This document shows positions 25,101 through 36,909 of a stretch of 64,000 nt of DNA, piece by piece; the first letter of the stretch is position 1; the number at the start of each line of letters is the position of its first letter. The stretch spans positions 4,242,979 to 4,306,978 of the forward strand of contig NW_006921533.1 in the NCBI RefSeq assembly GCF_000340215.1, in the 5' to 3' direction. The position numbers and the translations under genes are program-made. A model generated the notes under the pieces. The model ran no database searches. It was not told where the DNA came from and worked only from the letters and a program-made list of their open reading frames with translations. Source of the stretch: Pseudocercospora fijiensis CIRAD86. Its lineage: Eukaryota; Ascomycota; Dothideomycetes; Mycosphaerellales; Mycosphaerellaceae.

Positions 25101-25147
25101 GGGATTCAATGGACGAAAATCCTGATCAGGCGGACGGGCAATCTTGA
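22107..25147 (+). CDS. Hybrid histidine kinase with PAS, HisKA, HATPase and receiver domains (7 exons)
   Basis: Exons 22,107-23,071, 23,142-23,530, 23,590-23,844, 23,897-24,447, 24,498-24,807, 24,965-24,999 and 25,064-25,147 join in frame to 862 residues. The N-terminus has a CRLGTFAHWP motif, as in soluble fungal hybrid kinases, then a PAS-like sensor (about 176-300). The H-box SHEIRNPLSAV has phospho-acceptor His323. The N-box lies around residue 445-455. G1 is DTGIGIS (from Asp517) and G2 is GGSGLGL (about 546). A hydrophilic linker rich in Gln, Glu and Arg leads to a receiver domain with acidic Asp721, phospho-acceptor Asp773 in MDQEMPKMNG and Lys828 in SKPY. No membrane segment is seen, so it is a cytosolic phosphorelay sensor; its signal is unknown. 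Start at 22,107 preferred; 22,035 possible. Confidence 0.88.
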
Positions 25148-25474
25148 GAAAGTTGCATGCTCCAAATCACGTGCGTTGCAGTTTGCAAGTGAGGTGAGGT
25201 GAGGACGAGGCCCGCTTCCCTGGAAACGAGAATCTGAGATAAAGTCTGAGTGTTCCGCTCATCGAATTGAAGTGGACAGGGCTTGTGTTCAGTAGCGCAC
25301 GACGGCTACATTGCGCAAAGGTCTCTTCACTTTCGAGCCTTGAATGCACGTGCGGATACGATGCAATGGCTAGAGCAATGTCAATTCTGACGACCCACTT
25401 CTGCCGCTAATTTCGTTGAAGTTACATCGACATCTGTGTTGGTCGCACAGCCGCTCCAGATAGAAACCGGAGCG

Positions 25475-26906
25475 ATGGCTACCAACAAGAAGAGATCGCG
25501 GCCTCAAGGGGCCGAAGACCGGTCGTCGAAGCATGTAAGGTGAGTACCAACCAGTTTTCAGGCCCAAATAGTTCAGCTTTGCGGGCGCAACGTGGCAGAA
25601 CCTTTGACGGCAATGCATATATCAGGCGTCGGAGCCTTAGACTGATGGCATTCGCAGGTTGAACTACAGTCGTACCATCACGATCAAAGTGGGTCGCCAG
25701 ATCCGGCCAATTGAGCTCAAATCCCAACCACAGGAGGACCGTACGAGTTTTACCGTGTATGAAGACCTGCTCGTCCAGAATTCAAGCTACTTTCGAGAGC
25801 AAATTGCTCAAAATCCCAGCAAGACAAAATTCGATCTCGACAATATTGATCCAGAAGAATTCAAGACTTACCTCGACTGGATTCAAAAGGGTCGTCTTGA
25901 CATCGAAATGGTCGAGAGCGCCAATGCACGCATGTTGCTTAAGCTCTCGAAGAGTCCCAGAGTTCGGGCCAAACGCGATGGAGCGATTCTTTTCAGGTTA
26001 TGTCGACTACTCATTATGGACGATACCCACATGCAGGACGACAATTTCTCAAATGCGCTCGTGGCTCTACTTGGTGAACTTTTGGAGAAGCATGCCGCCA
26101 GCGCTGTATGCCTGACCGCCTCACAGGGCCAGCAGATCTGGCACATGGTGCGTCGGCTGTTTCCCGAGCATCAACATCGGATACCGACATGGATGGCAGC
26201 AGATCTTTCCGCAACATCTCTCGAAGAGTCTCGACACTTGCTGGCACCACCGCTCTTCGAAGCAATCAAGAAAATGTTGCCGGAAGAGCTGGAAGTCTTG
26301 GTAGGGAAGGATCAGAGAAAGCGGACATTCATGGTCGATGAGCGACGTTGCCGTGGCCACTCAAAGGTGCTGGAGAGAAGTCTGGCGAGCGGGAGGACCA
26401 GGAAACCGGGGCTTGTGCTTCCTGCTGAAGACCCAAAATGCTTCGCGCTCTATCTGCGCTGCTTGGCTGTCGACAGACCAGACTTCCTGAGTGCCATGGA
26501 TACCCTAACGAAGTGTGAAAATGGCAAATTTGTGCCTGTCAACGAAGCAGACAGCAGAGACGCGATGCACAAGCTCTGTGAGCTATGGATCTTAGCTTCT
26601 CATTTGGAAGATCTAAGGATGCAGAACGCGATCATGGACGCCATAAATGCACTACGACTGGCCATAAGCCTACGCACGGCAGAGATGGTGATCGAAAAGA
26701 CCGCAGTCGGATCTGGACTGAGGCGATGGATTGCGGATCTCCTTGCTGAGGCTATGACGACCGACTGGCTGACACAATGGAGCCGAGAGGTGTCTAAGGA
26801 GCTGCTCATTGATTGGTTACATGCTTCCGTGCAGTCTCGAGAGGAGAAGGCCAAGGCTGGCACAACAATTGCTGCTCGGCGGCCTGATCATTACCATACG
26901 CATTAA
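25475..26906 (+). CDS. BTB/POZ domain protein (2 exons)
   Basis: Exon 1 (25,475-25,539) and exon 2 (25,658-26,906) join across a 118-nt intron to 437 residues. Exon 1 codes a basic MATNKKRSR start. Residues about 26-95 read as a BTB domain: a strand after VGRQIRPIE, then SSYFREQI, then IDPEEFKTYLDWIQKG. A second region (about residues 245-300) with FALYLRCL and a preceding SKVLERSL may be a weak second BTB copy, as in many Dothideomycete proteins. BTB proteins dimerise and often act as Cullin-3 adaptors. Nothing here identifies the partner. No signal peptide. Confidence 0.8.
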
Positions 26907-27345
26907 AAGGTCATGCGGCAAGTTGGGCGATCTGTTGCACCTGCGAGAGTTCGAATCTAGTGATTGAATCGGCAAAGCTTCGCAGGATTCTCGAGACGTA
27001 GATTTTGCTCGAGTATGTTAATCATCTCCCTCGTCTCTTTCTATCATGATCGCGCTTTCTGCAGCTCCCACTTATCTCTGCCAGGTCGAAGCCGTGAGCG
27101 TTCCCACCGGTTTGCTTTGCGATGACCAAGCAGATCATCTTCGCCCAAGCAGGATCGAATGCTGTATGCAGCCACGCATGGACAACCACCACCTGTGGTC
27201 TTTCTCCCAGCCGCCCTCGTATCTCACATGACCTGTCGTCCTTCTTGGGCATCAACACGAGACGCCATCTAATGCCGTGCTGTATCTGTACGTTCATGTT
27301 CCTCAACATGCTCTGCCGCCATCTCATAGATGGGCATTCTCCGCC
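26907..27345. other. Intergenic between convergent genes
   Basis: 3' flanks of the BTB gene (plus) and the bS6m gene (minus). I see no further gene. The small frames here overlap antisense. Confidence 0.5.
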
Positions 27346-27817
27346 TTAACTCGAGGTTCCGGTCGTAGTCCATTCTGCTTTTCCTGCAATGTCTTTGATC
27401 TCATCCAGCTTGCTACCCATCTTGACCACACTATATCTGATCATGCGAGGGTCGAGACCGAGCGTTCTTCGCACGGCATGCTGTGTTTTGGCGCTGGAGT
27501 CGAATCGCAAAATGAAATAGTGGCCTTCTTTGTAGGTTGCGCCTTGTTTTCGCGCGGGATTGGGTAGGGTGAAAGTGCCCCAATTGGTTATGCCTCGTAC
27601 TACACCGCCGGCAGAGAGTACGATGTTGCCCGTCGTTCGGGTGATTCTATACATCGAGACTGTCAGAGATGTTGTAGGGAAACTTGCAGAGTCATTGGGA
27701 GGCGTACTCTTTGATCTCGTTGACGCTACGACCAGGGCGGACCTGATGGCCATGTCAGCATATTCACCTCGCTCAACAGGAGTTCATAATTACCACGCCT
27801 ATCAGTTCGTACAACAT
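27346..27817 (-). CDS. mrp17: Mitochondrial small-subunit ribosomal protein bS6m (MRP17), 3 exons
   Basis: On the minus strand exons 27,817-27,794, 27,742-27,708 and 27,646-27,346 join to 119 residues, the family's usual size. The N-terminus is MLYELIGVVRPG, followed by a V-x-E-I-K-E helix, then GGVVRGITNWG, GHYFILRFD and LGLDPRMIR. These are hallmarks of bS6/MRP17. Introns are 51 and 61 nt; the second has the less common GTACGC donor. An unspliced reading gives a false 135-residue protein with the wrong N-terminus. The protein acts in mitochondrial translation. It is divergently paired with the GCSH gene, with 244 bp between start codons. Confidence 0.92.
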
Positions 27818-28061
27818 CTTCGCGATGATGCTTAACGCTGGCGGCAGTGATTCCCGACGAAGCATCGAAGTTCGACGCCAAGCGGCCAAGAGTCGCGGTT
27901 ACGATGGCCAATTGCGTCAGCGCTTCCCGAGCGGAGCAGTGAACACCGAGCACATGCACATGCAAGTGATGCACCGCCTCGCACAAGGCCGCCGTAGTAG
28001 TTATACGTCCGAAGTCTAACAAAACATTTGTTGCTCCAATCTCCTCTCTACGGCGGCAGAC
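27818..28061. promoter_or_regulatory. Bidirectional promoter region of mrp17 and GCSH
   Basis: Only 244 bp separate the two start codons, which point away from each other. Both products are mitochondrial. No specific binding site is claimed. Confidence 0.55.
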
Positions 28062-28709
28062 ATGGCTTCAGCGGTGGCTGGTAGAGCTTTTGCTCGTTCA
28101 ATTGCTTCTGCGAGCTTCGCCAAATGCAGCCGACCACAGTACCTGCGATTGAGAGCCCAGCAGACTGCATTCAAGCCAGCTCGAACCTTCAGCGGAAGTG
28201 CAACAGGTAGCGTGGCAGTCAGGCATTGAGTGTAGCCACGACACATATTGACGACTGCAGCTTGGGTGAAGAAGTACACCGAGGACCACGAATGGGTTGA
28301 ACTATCTGAAGATGGCAGTACAGGTATCGTTCATCTCATCCACCACCCCACTTTCACATGCGCGTAGCTTACCACTTTGGCAGGCACGATTGGTATCTCA
28401 GAATACGCCGCCAAAGCACTTGGAGATGTTGTCTTCGTCGAATTACCCGCCGTCGACCTCGAAGTCGGCCAAGGAGAGTCCATTGGCGCTGTGGAGTCTG
28501 TCAAATCTGCCTCCGATATCATGACTCCTATCAGTGGTACCATTATCGAGGCGAACAGCGTGCTTGAGGAGAAGCCAGGCACTATCAACAAGAGCCCAGA
28601 GGCTGATGGCTGGTTGGCTAAGATCAAGGTGTCTGCGCCAGAAGAGTTGGATGGATTGATGGATGCAGATGGTTACAAGAAGTTCACTGAGGAGGCCGAT
28701 AACCACTAA
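28062..28709 (+). CDS. GCV3: Glycine cleavage system H protein, mitochondrial (3 exons)
   Basis: Exons 28,062-28,206, 28,261-28,323 and 28,384-28,709 give 177 residues. The H protein carries the lipoyl arm that shuttles the aminomethyl group between the P, T and L proteins of mitochondrial glycine decarboxylase. Residues 1-45 are rich in Ala, Ser, Arg and Gln with no acidic residues, a good mitochondrial presequence. Then come TEDHEWVEL, GISEYAAKALGDVVFVELP and the lipoyl site ESVKSASD, with Lys110 as the modified residue. The C-terminus has SPEADGWLAKIK. Introns are 54 and 60 nt. The start is the first ATG and opens the presequence. Confidence 0.93.
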
Positions 28710-28792
28710 AGGGCGAGATGACACAGACAGCTGAAGCAGAAGCGGATATACCAGACGAGGAGACCTCCACGTATGCCAGGACAGGTTGATGG

Positions 28793-28990
28793 CCAAAAAA
28801 AGCGGCGCGAGAAGAGGCCATAGAGCTGCTCCGCCAGCAATGGCAACATCATGAACACGCCAAGCTGGAGTTAGATCAAATCATCCCAAAGTTCACGACA
28901 GCTTCGATTGGAAGCTTGACTCAAGATTTCCTCTTCGATTCTCGCATTCCGCTACAGTCCATTCAGCACGCCGAAGTGAAAAGTCGATAG
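28793..28990 (+). other. Possible gene remnant or unannotated exon
   Basis: An open stretch of about 65 codons ending at TAG 28,988-28,990 reads as an amphipathic, charged segment (for example EEAIELLRQQW and LELDQIIPKF) and looks protein-like. No ATG-led full gene could be assembled and no family is recognised. Confidence 0.25.
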
Positions 28991-29643
28991 GTATCGAGGA
29001 AGGGGTCATCTCCCGGTAAGTACAGCTCGCAGAAATGTCTCACGTTTGCAGCAAGAGGAAGCCCAAAGTCGCCAGACGATATGCCGCAATTGCCAATTTC
29101 GATCGTGCTTACCGAAGCATAGCGCGATGAGTTTGACCTTCGCGAAGACTAGGTCAGCCCTGCTTGGCCAGGATTGTTGCGAACTCACAGACGTGGTTGA
29201 TTATTACATCGGCATCGGTGTCGCACAGATCACTTTCGGACCTCATGGCCCACTGGCCCAGAAACGACAACGTTTTGTCAAGCAGATAAAAATGCCGAAA
29301 GGAGAAAGATCGATCGGTCTCCTTTATGTTGAGCAGCGGCTATCTTGACAGCCCCAACCTGGGCAGATGTCGATTGACTCGATTCCCTGAAGGCACGAAA
29401 CTGTATTTTGCTCAACATGGATGTCGACTGGGGCTGCGATTTCGACCTCCAGGCTCGAATACTTGAGTCAACCTCGGCGAATTCCAAGATGAAGGGGCTC
29501 AATATCTATCCACTCTGTTCAGTGCCAGCTTTTGGAACTCCCTGGCTTCTGGACAACTTACGAACAGGAAGGAATATCTTTCTGCTCAGCACTTGACAGA
29601 CGAGACAGACGCCAAGCTTCTTCTTCGGCATGCTTCATAACCC
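28991..29643. other. Intergenic before the cutinase
   Basis: No supported gene. A 100-codon frame at 29,046-29,348 has no recognisable domain. Confidence 0.45.
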
Positions 29644-30392
29644 ATGTTGTCCCTAACTCTTGTTGCATCACTTCTTTTCACGCTTGCACATTCAAACCCA
29701 ATCACGAAACGAGGCACTTACATTGGCTCGACGACGCAGAATCAGCTCTCCGATGGCACACCTTGCCGAGACATCACAATCATTTTCGCGCGAGGAACTT
29801 CCGAGTCTGGGAATGTTGGCACATTGACTGGACCTCCATTCTTCCAAGCTGTCTCTGAATTGTCAGGAGGAAAAGTCGCCGTTCAAGGTGTACGTCTCTC
29901 CAACTTTCCGCAATCAAATCCATCGCTGAGACAACCACAGGTAGACTATGCAGCAAATGTCATCGGCTTTCTAGGGGGCGGCGACAGCAATGGATCGCAG
30001 AAAATGGCTTCGCTTGTTGCAACTGCAAAGCAGAGATGTCCTGGCACGAAGGTCGTGCTGAGCGGATACAGCCAAGGAGGGCAATTGGTCCACAATGCAG
30101 GCCGTCTCTTGGGGTCGTCAGGAGCCCTCGTGAGCAGCGCTGTGGTGCGTTTGCCTTGTCAATCGATTTCCAAGCATCGACGTTGAGTACTGACATGAAC
30201 GCTGTACAGATCTTCGGGGACCCTTTCCGAGGCCGACCTGTGGAAAATGTCTCATCTCAGAGAACACTGATCATCTGTCATGCTTTTGACAATATTTGCC
30301 AGGGAGGAGCTCTCGTTCTGCCTTCCCATCTTGATTATGCTGTTGATGCGACAAGGGCTGCACAGTTCGTGGTTCAGGCTGCTTCGGGGTAG
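29644..30392 (+). CDS. Cutinase, secreted (3 exons)
   Basis: Exons 29,644-29,889, 29,941-30,144 and 30,210-30,392 join to 210 residues, the usual cutinase length. It is a serine esterase that hydrolyses cutin polyester (EC 3.1.1.74 family). Residues 1-17 form a signal peptide. The oxyanion region is IIFARGTSE. Catalytic Ser126 sits in GYSQGG, Asp177 in DNIC, and His190 in PSHLDY. Cys41, Cys115, Cys173 and Cys180 fit the two family disulfides. The 51-nt first intron is a multiple of three without stops, so the unspliced frame stays open. It was removed because splicing restores the family's VQGVDYAANV segment. The stop is TAG. The gene suggests life on plant surfaces. Confidence 0.93.
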
Positions 30393-31053
30393 GCTCGACT
30401 TTAGCCAGGTCATGTGATTATGCAAGCATTCTGCAATCATATCTCTCTCATTGTAGCATCCACGACAGACACAAAATCTGATCAGCTGCAACTGCAGGAG
30501 TCGTCATGTGACTTACATCCAGCGCAGGACCCTGATCTGCGGCACCTCCACCTCCACGGCCCACCTTTCAGGATCTCCTGGACCCTTGCTGTCCCTGAGA
30601 TAAGCAAACAGTTTTGGAATCCTCCTTGTTTGGACTTTTGGAGAGATCAGCGTCTGTGAGTCGCCCATCTGCCCGTACCTTTCTACTTGCCAATTGGCTT
30701 CGGCTATGATGAGTCCTTCCCTGCTCTCGGAACTTCTCAAGGGATAATGCGAGCCACAAGATCCTCCAACCAACGCCATCCCTGGCCGCAAGTACCGAGA
30801 CTGTATATCTCAACCTTCCACTCGGACTTATGGGCATCTAAGTACACGCCTTTCTCTTTCGCATATTGCTACCTCTGTTCATCATTTTGCTTGACTCTTC
30901 ACGCAATGCTGTGACCAAGACACAGGCGTTGCTATTCTAGATCACCTGCCGCGATAACCACGCGCGCAAGCCTCGTGCCTGAACCCTTGCGACCAAACAG
31001 AAATTCCAAGTGACTAACACGAGAGTCGCTGACCTCAGCTTCCAGCCCTCAAC
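30393..31053. other. Intergenic
   Basis: No gene supported. Several short frames overlap on both strands, none with family resemblance. Confidence 0.5.
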
Positions 31054-31725
31054 ATGGAGTCCTCGATGTTTGGACGACTCCCCGCTGAACTTCGGAACAA
31101 CATCTATGAGCTGGCACTACTGGAGCACAACGAAGACTCGCGAACGATCGATCTTGAGAGCTCGACCGAGAAGCCTCTCCGCTTCATACGTTCGAGAGAC
31201 GACGGATCTCCGTGCAATATCAGTATAACTGGGCTGCCACAGACATGCCGACAGATTCGGAGGGAGTCGCTGAGGCTCTACTACTCACTGAACCGCTTCT
31301 ACTTTGAGACTGAGTATCTGAAGAGCTCGGAAAAGGGTGCTATTATAGAGAGGCTTGAAGACTTCACCAGGAGAATTGGTCCAAAACAGGCAAGAGAGAT
31401 TCGCGATGTGACAATCAATCTAGGGACCGTCAAAGGCCAGGACGTCCAGCCATCGATCGATTGGCGGCATATGTCGTCTTTGAGAGAACTGTTCCACCCT
31501 CGAGGTTATACAAAGATCCGATTTCACCTTGGCTCGTGCTGGGGCACCGAGTTCACTCTCGGCACAAGAAGATCCATCCTTGAGCAATTGGACCATATCG
31601 CTGAAATCTGGGCGTGGACCTGGCAGAAGTTGCGAAAGTATAGCGAAATCGAGGCGAGGAGAATGGCTGAGCGCTACAAGCAGGACGTGGCCAGGCTTTT
31701 CGAGGATATGCCGGAGGTGATTTGA
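31054..31725 (+). CDS. 2EXR/F-box-like domain protein, single exon
   Basis: A 223-residue protein beginning FGRLPAELRNNIYELAL, followed by a GLPQTCRQIRRESLRLYY segment at about residues 60-85. This LPAELRN-IYE plus QTCRQIR-E pairing defines a large group of fungal proteins (2EXR/F-box-like) expanded in Dothideomycetes. No biochemical role is established. The C-terminal half is charged and helical. There is no intron and no signal peptide. It is the last gene before the repeat tract. Confidence 0.75.
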   Translation: MESSMFGRLPAELRNNIYELALLEHNEDSRTIDLESSTEKPLRFIRSRDDGSPCNISITGLPQTCRQIRRESLRLYYSLNRFYFETEYLKSSEKGAIIERLEDFTRRIGPKQAREIRDVTINLGTVKGQDVQPSIDWRHMSSLRELFHPRGYTKIRFHLGSCWGTEFTLGTRRSILEQLDHIAEIWAWTWQKLRKYSEIEARRMAERYKQDVARLFEDMPEVI

Positions 31726-32100
31726 TCGCAGGAGCGCAAAGACCGGCGCGGCGAGGATGAAGGAGGTTGCGCTTGATGATACCCGAGGGGCGTTTGTGGA
31801 TTCAGTCCCGAGGCATGCTGCGGACCGTGGTTCCCGGACTCGAAATTGAGATGGATAGGTACATTAGTCTCTATAGAGCCGGTACAGGCAGCAATGCCGT
31901 TCAGCAGGAGTTGCCAGCGCTGGGACCACCCTCCATTGTGATGATCAGCATCCACTCCAATATGTCCCCTGGCCACGACGGCTACATCGTAGCATTGTCC
32001 ATAAAGTAGCTGTATATGAAATATCTGTGATCGTTATTATGAACACAAGTCTTGACGTAATTGTTTTTGCTATCTTCGACCATTAGCCTATCTCCGGTTC
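31726..32100. other. Intergenic, right end of gene island 1
   Basis: No gene seen. Ordinary composition ends at the MITE at 32,101. Confidence 0.5.
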
Positions 32101-32269
32101 AGACCCTTGCTGACTGAGCGCAAGGAAGTGTGGTAGGTGTGGGTCTTCTGCCTGCCTTCTACCACTATGCTCCTTCCACCACTACTACCACTACTACCAA
32201 TCTATATCGGACTACTACGCGACCGGACCTATACCACTACACTAACCTCCTTGCGCTAGCAAGGGTCTA
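32101..32269. mobile_element. MITE-like element, copy 2 (about 169 bp, little mutated)
   Basis: Begins AGACCCTTGCT..AGCGCAAGG and ends CCTTGCGCTAGCAAGGGTCTA, inverted relative to each other. The interior still has CCACTACTACCA-type sequence with intact CpA, unlike copy 1. Its right end abuts the left terminal repeat of unit B, sharing the TA. Confidence 0.75.
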
Positions 32270-32294
32270 AGGACAAATGTCGTAAAGCTATAGA
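32270..32294 (+). repeat. Left terminal inverted repeat of unit B
   Basis: Starts AGGACAAATGTCG. Pairs with 44,696-44,720. Confidence 0.85.
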
Positions 32295-32807
32295 GGCAGT
32301 CCTTATAAAAATACTAGGTTATTAACTAGCGTGAAATCTCGTAATTTAGCACTCGCATCTTATTGTCCCGTTAATTCTGAGTTATTCTATATATACAGTA
32401 TTCAAATGCAACGCGTAGTTGTTAAGAAAATAAGTAATATTTAACATAGGTAGCTATAGGTATGCGACGGGTTAGTATAGTATCTAACTACCTAATATCT
32501 AATATACGAAATATACATATCTAAGACTAGGAGATTGTAGAGCGACCATTTCTAAATACTGTTTATATAGACTACGTATGTCCCTAATACCTACCTGCTA
32601 AATACTAGCCCTTAAGCGAAGCTAACTTATTTACTAGAATTAAGACCTTCGAATATCGATAAGCGACAATGCGGAGGTTATAGAGCGGCTATTTCTAGAT
32701 TACCTTAATGCGAGCGATATATACGTAGAGCGTAGTATTGTTATATTGTATCTAAGTAGCGGAGGCTATTTAGCTAGCTTAAATCTATCGATAAAAGCTA
32801 GTACTAT

Positions 32808-32872
32808 AGGCTAGCATTATAGGCTAGTACTATAGGCTAGTACTATAGGCTAGCACTATAGGCTATCGTAGA
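32808..32872. repeat. 13-mer array (GCTAGTACTATAG) x5
   Basis: Five near-identical units in the leader of unit B, upstream of the DUF6589 gene. They differ by single transitions (TACTA, CATTA, CACTA). Confidence 0.85.
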
Positions 32873-33312
32873 TTATGCTTATCGCTAATTGCGCTCCGTT
32901 CTGCGCTAAGTAGTAGAAGATTCTCGTATACGGCTTCCTATAGGTTATCGTTTGTCGCGCTAATTAATATTATATATACCGCATTAATCGATCTCGTATT
33001 TGTAGAGGTACTGCTGCTACTACTACTGCTGCTACTATATATTAACGAAGTCTTGTCGGCGTTACGACTAATCGTACTGTCTTTGTATATAAATCGTAAG
33101 TCGTAAACTAAGCGCTTTACACTTCCTTAGTTAAGTAGGTCTAACTAACAAAGCCTTACCGCTTTAAGCTATAGGTATAATAGTAGTACGGACGCCCTTC
33201 TTCGTCTCTTCTTCCTACTCCTACGTTCTTCTACCTGTATTTAGCACTCGTACTACCGCTAGCACTCGTACTACCGCTAATACTCGCGTCTAGTACTATT
33301 ATTGCCGCTAAT

Positions 33313-36300
33313 ATGTCTAACTCTAACTCTAACCTGCCTAACGCGCTATCCGGTCTAGCGCCGCTATACCTCGACCCTAACCTCTTGTCTAAGCCGCTAT
33401 CTAAAATGAACTTAGACTCCGATTAATAGGCAGAGATGTAGGCTACGCTTAATACGGACCTTGCCCTTTAGTAGAACGAGCGCAATAAGCGTAATAAAGA
33501 CGAAGCGCGTCGAGAGGCATTATTATAAGCGGTCGCTAATAAGGATATATATAAGCTAGAGGCGTATAAGCAGGATAATAATCTTAGTAATAATAATATT
33601 GTATTAGAAGAGGCGGAAGAGGCTCCTATCGAGGAAGACGAGGCTATCGACCTATTTAGCGACGTCGAGGAGGATAATAGCGATAAACTTATAGACGAGG
33701 AAAATGCGGAAGATGCTAGCGTAGCTATACTACTACGCCGCTAGACTCGATAACAAACTCGACTCGCAGCCGCAGCCGCCGCCGCCGCCGCTAGTCCTTA
33801 GCGACGTGTTTAACAGAATAGGACTACTCGAGGCACTTAACGCGTTCGTAGTTAGCGTCGTACCTACGAGTAGAAGTACGTTAATATCTTCGGAGAGATA
33901 AAGCGTGCTAGGCTCCCGCCTAAGCAGTAGATAATAATCTTTAATAGTTATAGCGAGAAGCTAAATAGGACTTATCGTAACTATATCCGCTAGTCTATAG
34001 CTGCCCTTAAATATAAGCATATCGTCTTAGCTCGAGTTATTCGTAACGAACTAAAGAAGCTTATTAGTTAGCCCTTCTTTAACTAATATAAGCTAGAGGA
34101 TTCGATATAGGAAGTTAATATATAGGAGATATATAGTATAATCGAGGAAACTACGCTAATATAGGTTAGTCTCCTATAGAAGCTGCTTCTAAACAAGAAG
34201 GTATCTATCGACAAAGAGAACGATCTGCCGTAGAAGCAAGATCGCCTCCGTAAGCGTATTGCGGTAATAACCTAGATAGCTATTCGCTCGATCTCCTTAA
34301 AGAAGGCTTCCGTATTCGGTAAGCAATTCGGCCTGTACCTAGTTACTAGTAGTGTGCTATACTATATAATTAGTGTTATTAACAATATAGGCCTGTCTAG
34401 TGCCGCTCGCACGATTTAGGTACTAATGCGGAAGATAGAGGCAGTTTAGGACTAGCGTGTAATCGTAATAGCTCGAGATAAGCGGAGTTTCTCGGTATAC
34501 GATAACCTAGTTAAGCAGAAGAATCGCAAGGGCGTCTAGAAGCAGGGTAACCGTACGGAGATGCTAAATATAACTACCTCCTATATCGGCATTAACGAGC
34601 GTATTCTAGTAGAAGGTTTGACTAAGGATATAATTGATTTGAACTCGGAGCTTAGCTATAAACACATCCTAGGAAATCTTGCTAAGGACGCGAAGCATAG
34701 AACCCGTAAGCACCTCTCGTTATACTATATCGACTAGGTATTAGGTGTCGTATTTGGACTAGAGCTAAAGGGTGTGTTCGAGGGTTACGATTTCGAGATA
34801 CGATATTAGTCGACTATTACGTAGAGTCTCGATATAGCACTCGGAATTAGCACTAAGCATCTCCGTCCGGGCACTAAAACCGAACGCTTTGTATAGCTAA
34901 TAATCGATATTATAGACCCGGAAGAAGCTACTAATCTCGTCCCGATAAAGCTATCGATAAACGATAAGGTATCGATTACTAGATTTAAGGAGGTTCTAAA
35001 GGATATCTTCCTCGACAATATACAGCTAGATAAGGATAAGGACTTCGGATATTAGCTACAACCTAGTAACTCTACTAAACAGATTGCCGCGCGCGACAAG
35101 AAGAGTCGGCTATATCTAATCGTCGGAGACTAGATAACTTGTGCCTATTTTAATAGCTATTAAGCGGAAGGCGTCGAGTCGGAGCGCCCGTATAATCGAT
35201 ATAACTAGGGCGTAATCGTGCCTAGCTAGCTATATATCTGTATAAACAAAGCGTACGGTATCGTTAAGACCCACTTCGATAAGAATTCCGATAAAGCATA
35301 GCTTGCCTATTCCTTAGTCGGCGATGCCTTATTCTATACGATAAAAGGTATTAGTAAAGAGAACCCTAAATACTTCCTTGTCTTAAACCTACTATATCGT
35401 ATATTCCGCAGCCGTATTACTACCTACTTCTAGTATAAGATAGACTCGTAGGGTTTTTTAGACTATTCCGATAAGTCGAAGAGCCGGATCGAGGTACTAA
35501 AGGTCGCTGTCTCTAATCTCGAGCCGGGGTAGTATCTGCAAATAGTCGAGAACATCTAGACTAAGGCGTTTACTAAGGAGGCATAGCAGAATAAGTATAT
35601 TAGTAAGGATAAGGTCCTTATCTAGGATGCTAATTATACTACTATATACCGCTTGCTTATACAGATCGAGGAGCTAATAACAATACGTACCGCTATCCGG
35701 AAAATAGATGTCGGTCACTTAAAGCGTATAGTAGACTACCTTATCGTTCTATTCCTTAGAACTAACCAGACTAACTACGCGAAGTATATGCTAGAATTCC
35801 GCTAGTTACTCGAACAGGATTAGCCGTTACGTCGAGCATTAATAGCTATCTCTGTCGTAAATCCCTCGGGTAAGGAAGGCAAAGGCATCGCTATAGATAA
35901 GGAAATCGAGCTTATTAATAACGACCTAACTCTAGACCTAAACCACTTTAGTAACTCGACCTATAATATAGCCGCTATCGCTCGCAAGAAGGCCGGTAAT
36001 CGCCGCGTAGCTCGAGCATTAAAGAAGATGTTTATATCCGCGATCGGTATCGAAGGTACTAATTACTATACTAATAAGAACGCCGTAACCGATATACTAA
36101 GTATAGCCGACAAGCTGTTCCGAGATAGCCTTACAGAGCGACAGCTAGTTAGTAAGGATTCTTCCGAGGATAATTGTGCCCTATCGGACGATATTTAGCA
36201 GATTAGTATTAGTAAGCTAGTACTAGCGATTAAGGCGTTAAATAAAGCTTATAGCGCTCGTTCTCGGTATGTAACTGTAAGTACGAACGAGGCAGGCAAT

Positions 36301-36852
36301 AATAGCGTCGATAGCATTAATAGTGCCGATACTCGTAGCTACGGACTTAACGGATATAGCGGAGATCGTAGTCCACTCGGTGCTAGGGCTATTAATAAGG
36401 TAGATAAGCTATATATAGATGCTAATAGCTTTGCTTAGTTAGGCGACGGTCTACTACCGGCAGGATATATCTAGGCATTAGGCGCAGACGATAGTAGTAG
36501 TAGTAGCAGTAGCAATCTCGGCTTCTATACTATAGCTAGCGGTATGCTATACGGCGCAGCACTCGTAGACCTAGACATGCTATAGTCTAACGATGCTAAT
36601 CGTAACCTAGTTTACGATACTAGTAGAGCTAGTAGAACTAGTAGAACTAGTAGAACTAGTAGAACTAGTAGAACTAGTAGTAGAATAGACGACAGCGACG
36701 ACCTAACACTTATACATAGTGCTATCTAAGAGACCGCTACTGCTACTAGCTACTTCGATTATGCCGAGTATTAGGATCTAGACTAAGATAATAACGAGGC
36801 TATTGCAACAGCTATAGCTATAGACTAGGGTGTTATAGCGATTAAGGATTGA
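33313..36852 (+). pseudogene. DUF6589-type protein gene of unit B, RIP-inactivated
   Basis: ATG at 33,313 and TGA at 36,850-36,852 are in the same frame, 1,179 codons apart, with internal stops nearly all TAG. The N-terminus is Asn/Ser-rich, then acidic (poly-Glu/Asp at about 33,600-33,700). The DUF6589-like core includes VYDN (about 34,497), a KHLSLYYID segment (about 34,710), VGDQIT (about 35,122; QIT/QLT is conserved in all three copies), AYSLVGDALFYT (about 35,308) and GTNYYTNKNA (about 36,056). A 9-mer array (about 36,616-36,670) lies near the 3' end. Protein-level similarity to units A and C is clear, but DNA similarity is modest. In the intact element it is the best candidate for the mobilising protein, by inference only. 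Confidence 0.7.
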
Positions 36853-36909
36853 ATTAAAATAGCTTTTGTATTCGGCATATTCGGAGTCTAGGTATATAGC
36901 AATCTAATC

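Noticed and set aside
27346..27753. 135-residue unspliced minus-strand protein
   Set aside because: Its first 35 residues read through two introns. Splicing gives the canonical bS6m N-terminus.
29644..30186. 180-residue unspliced cutinase
   Set aside because: It includes a 51-nt in-frame intron and misses the His-containing last exon.
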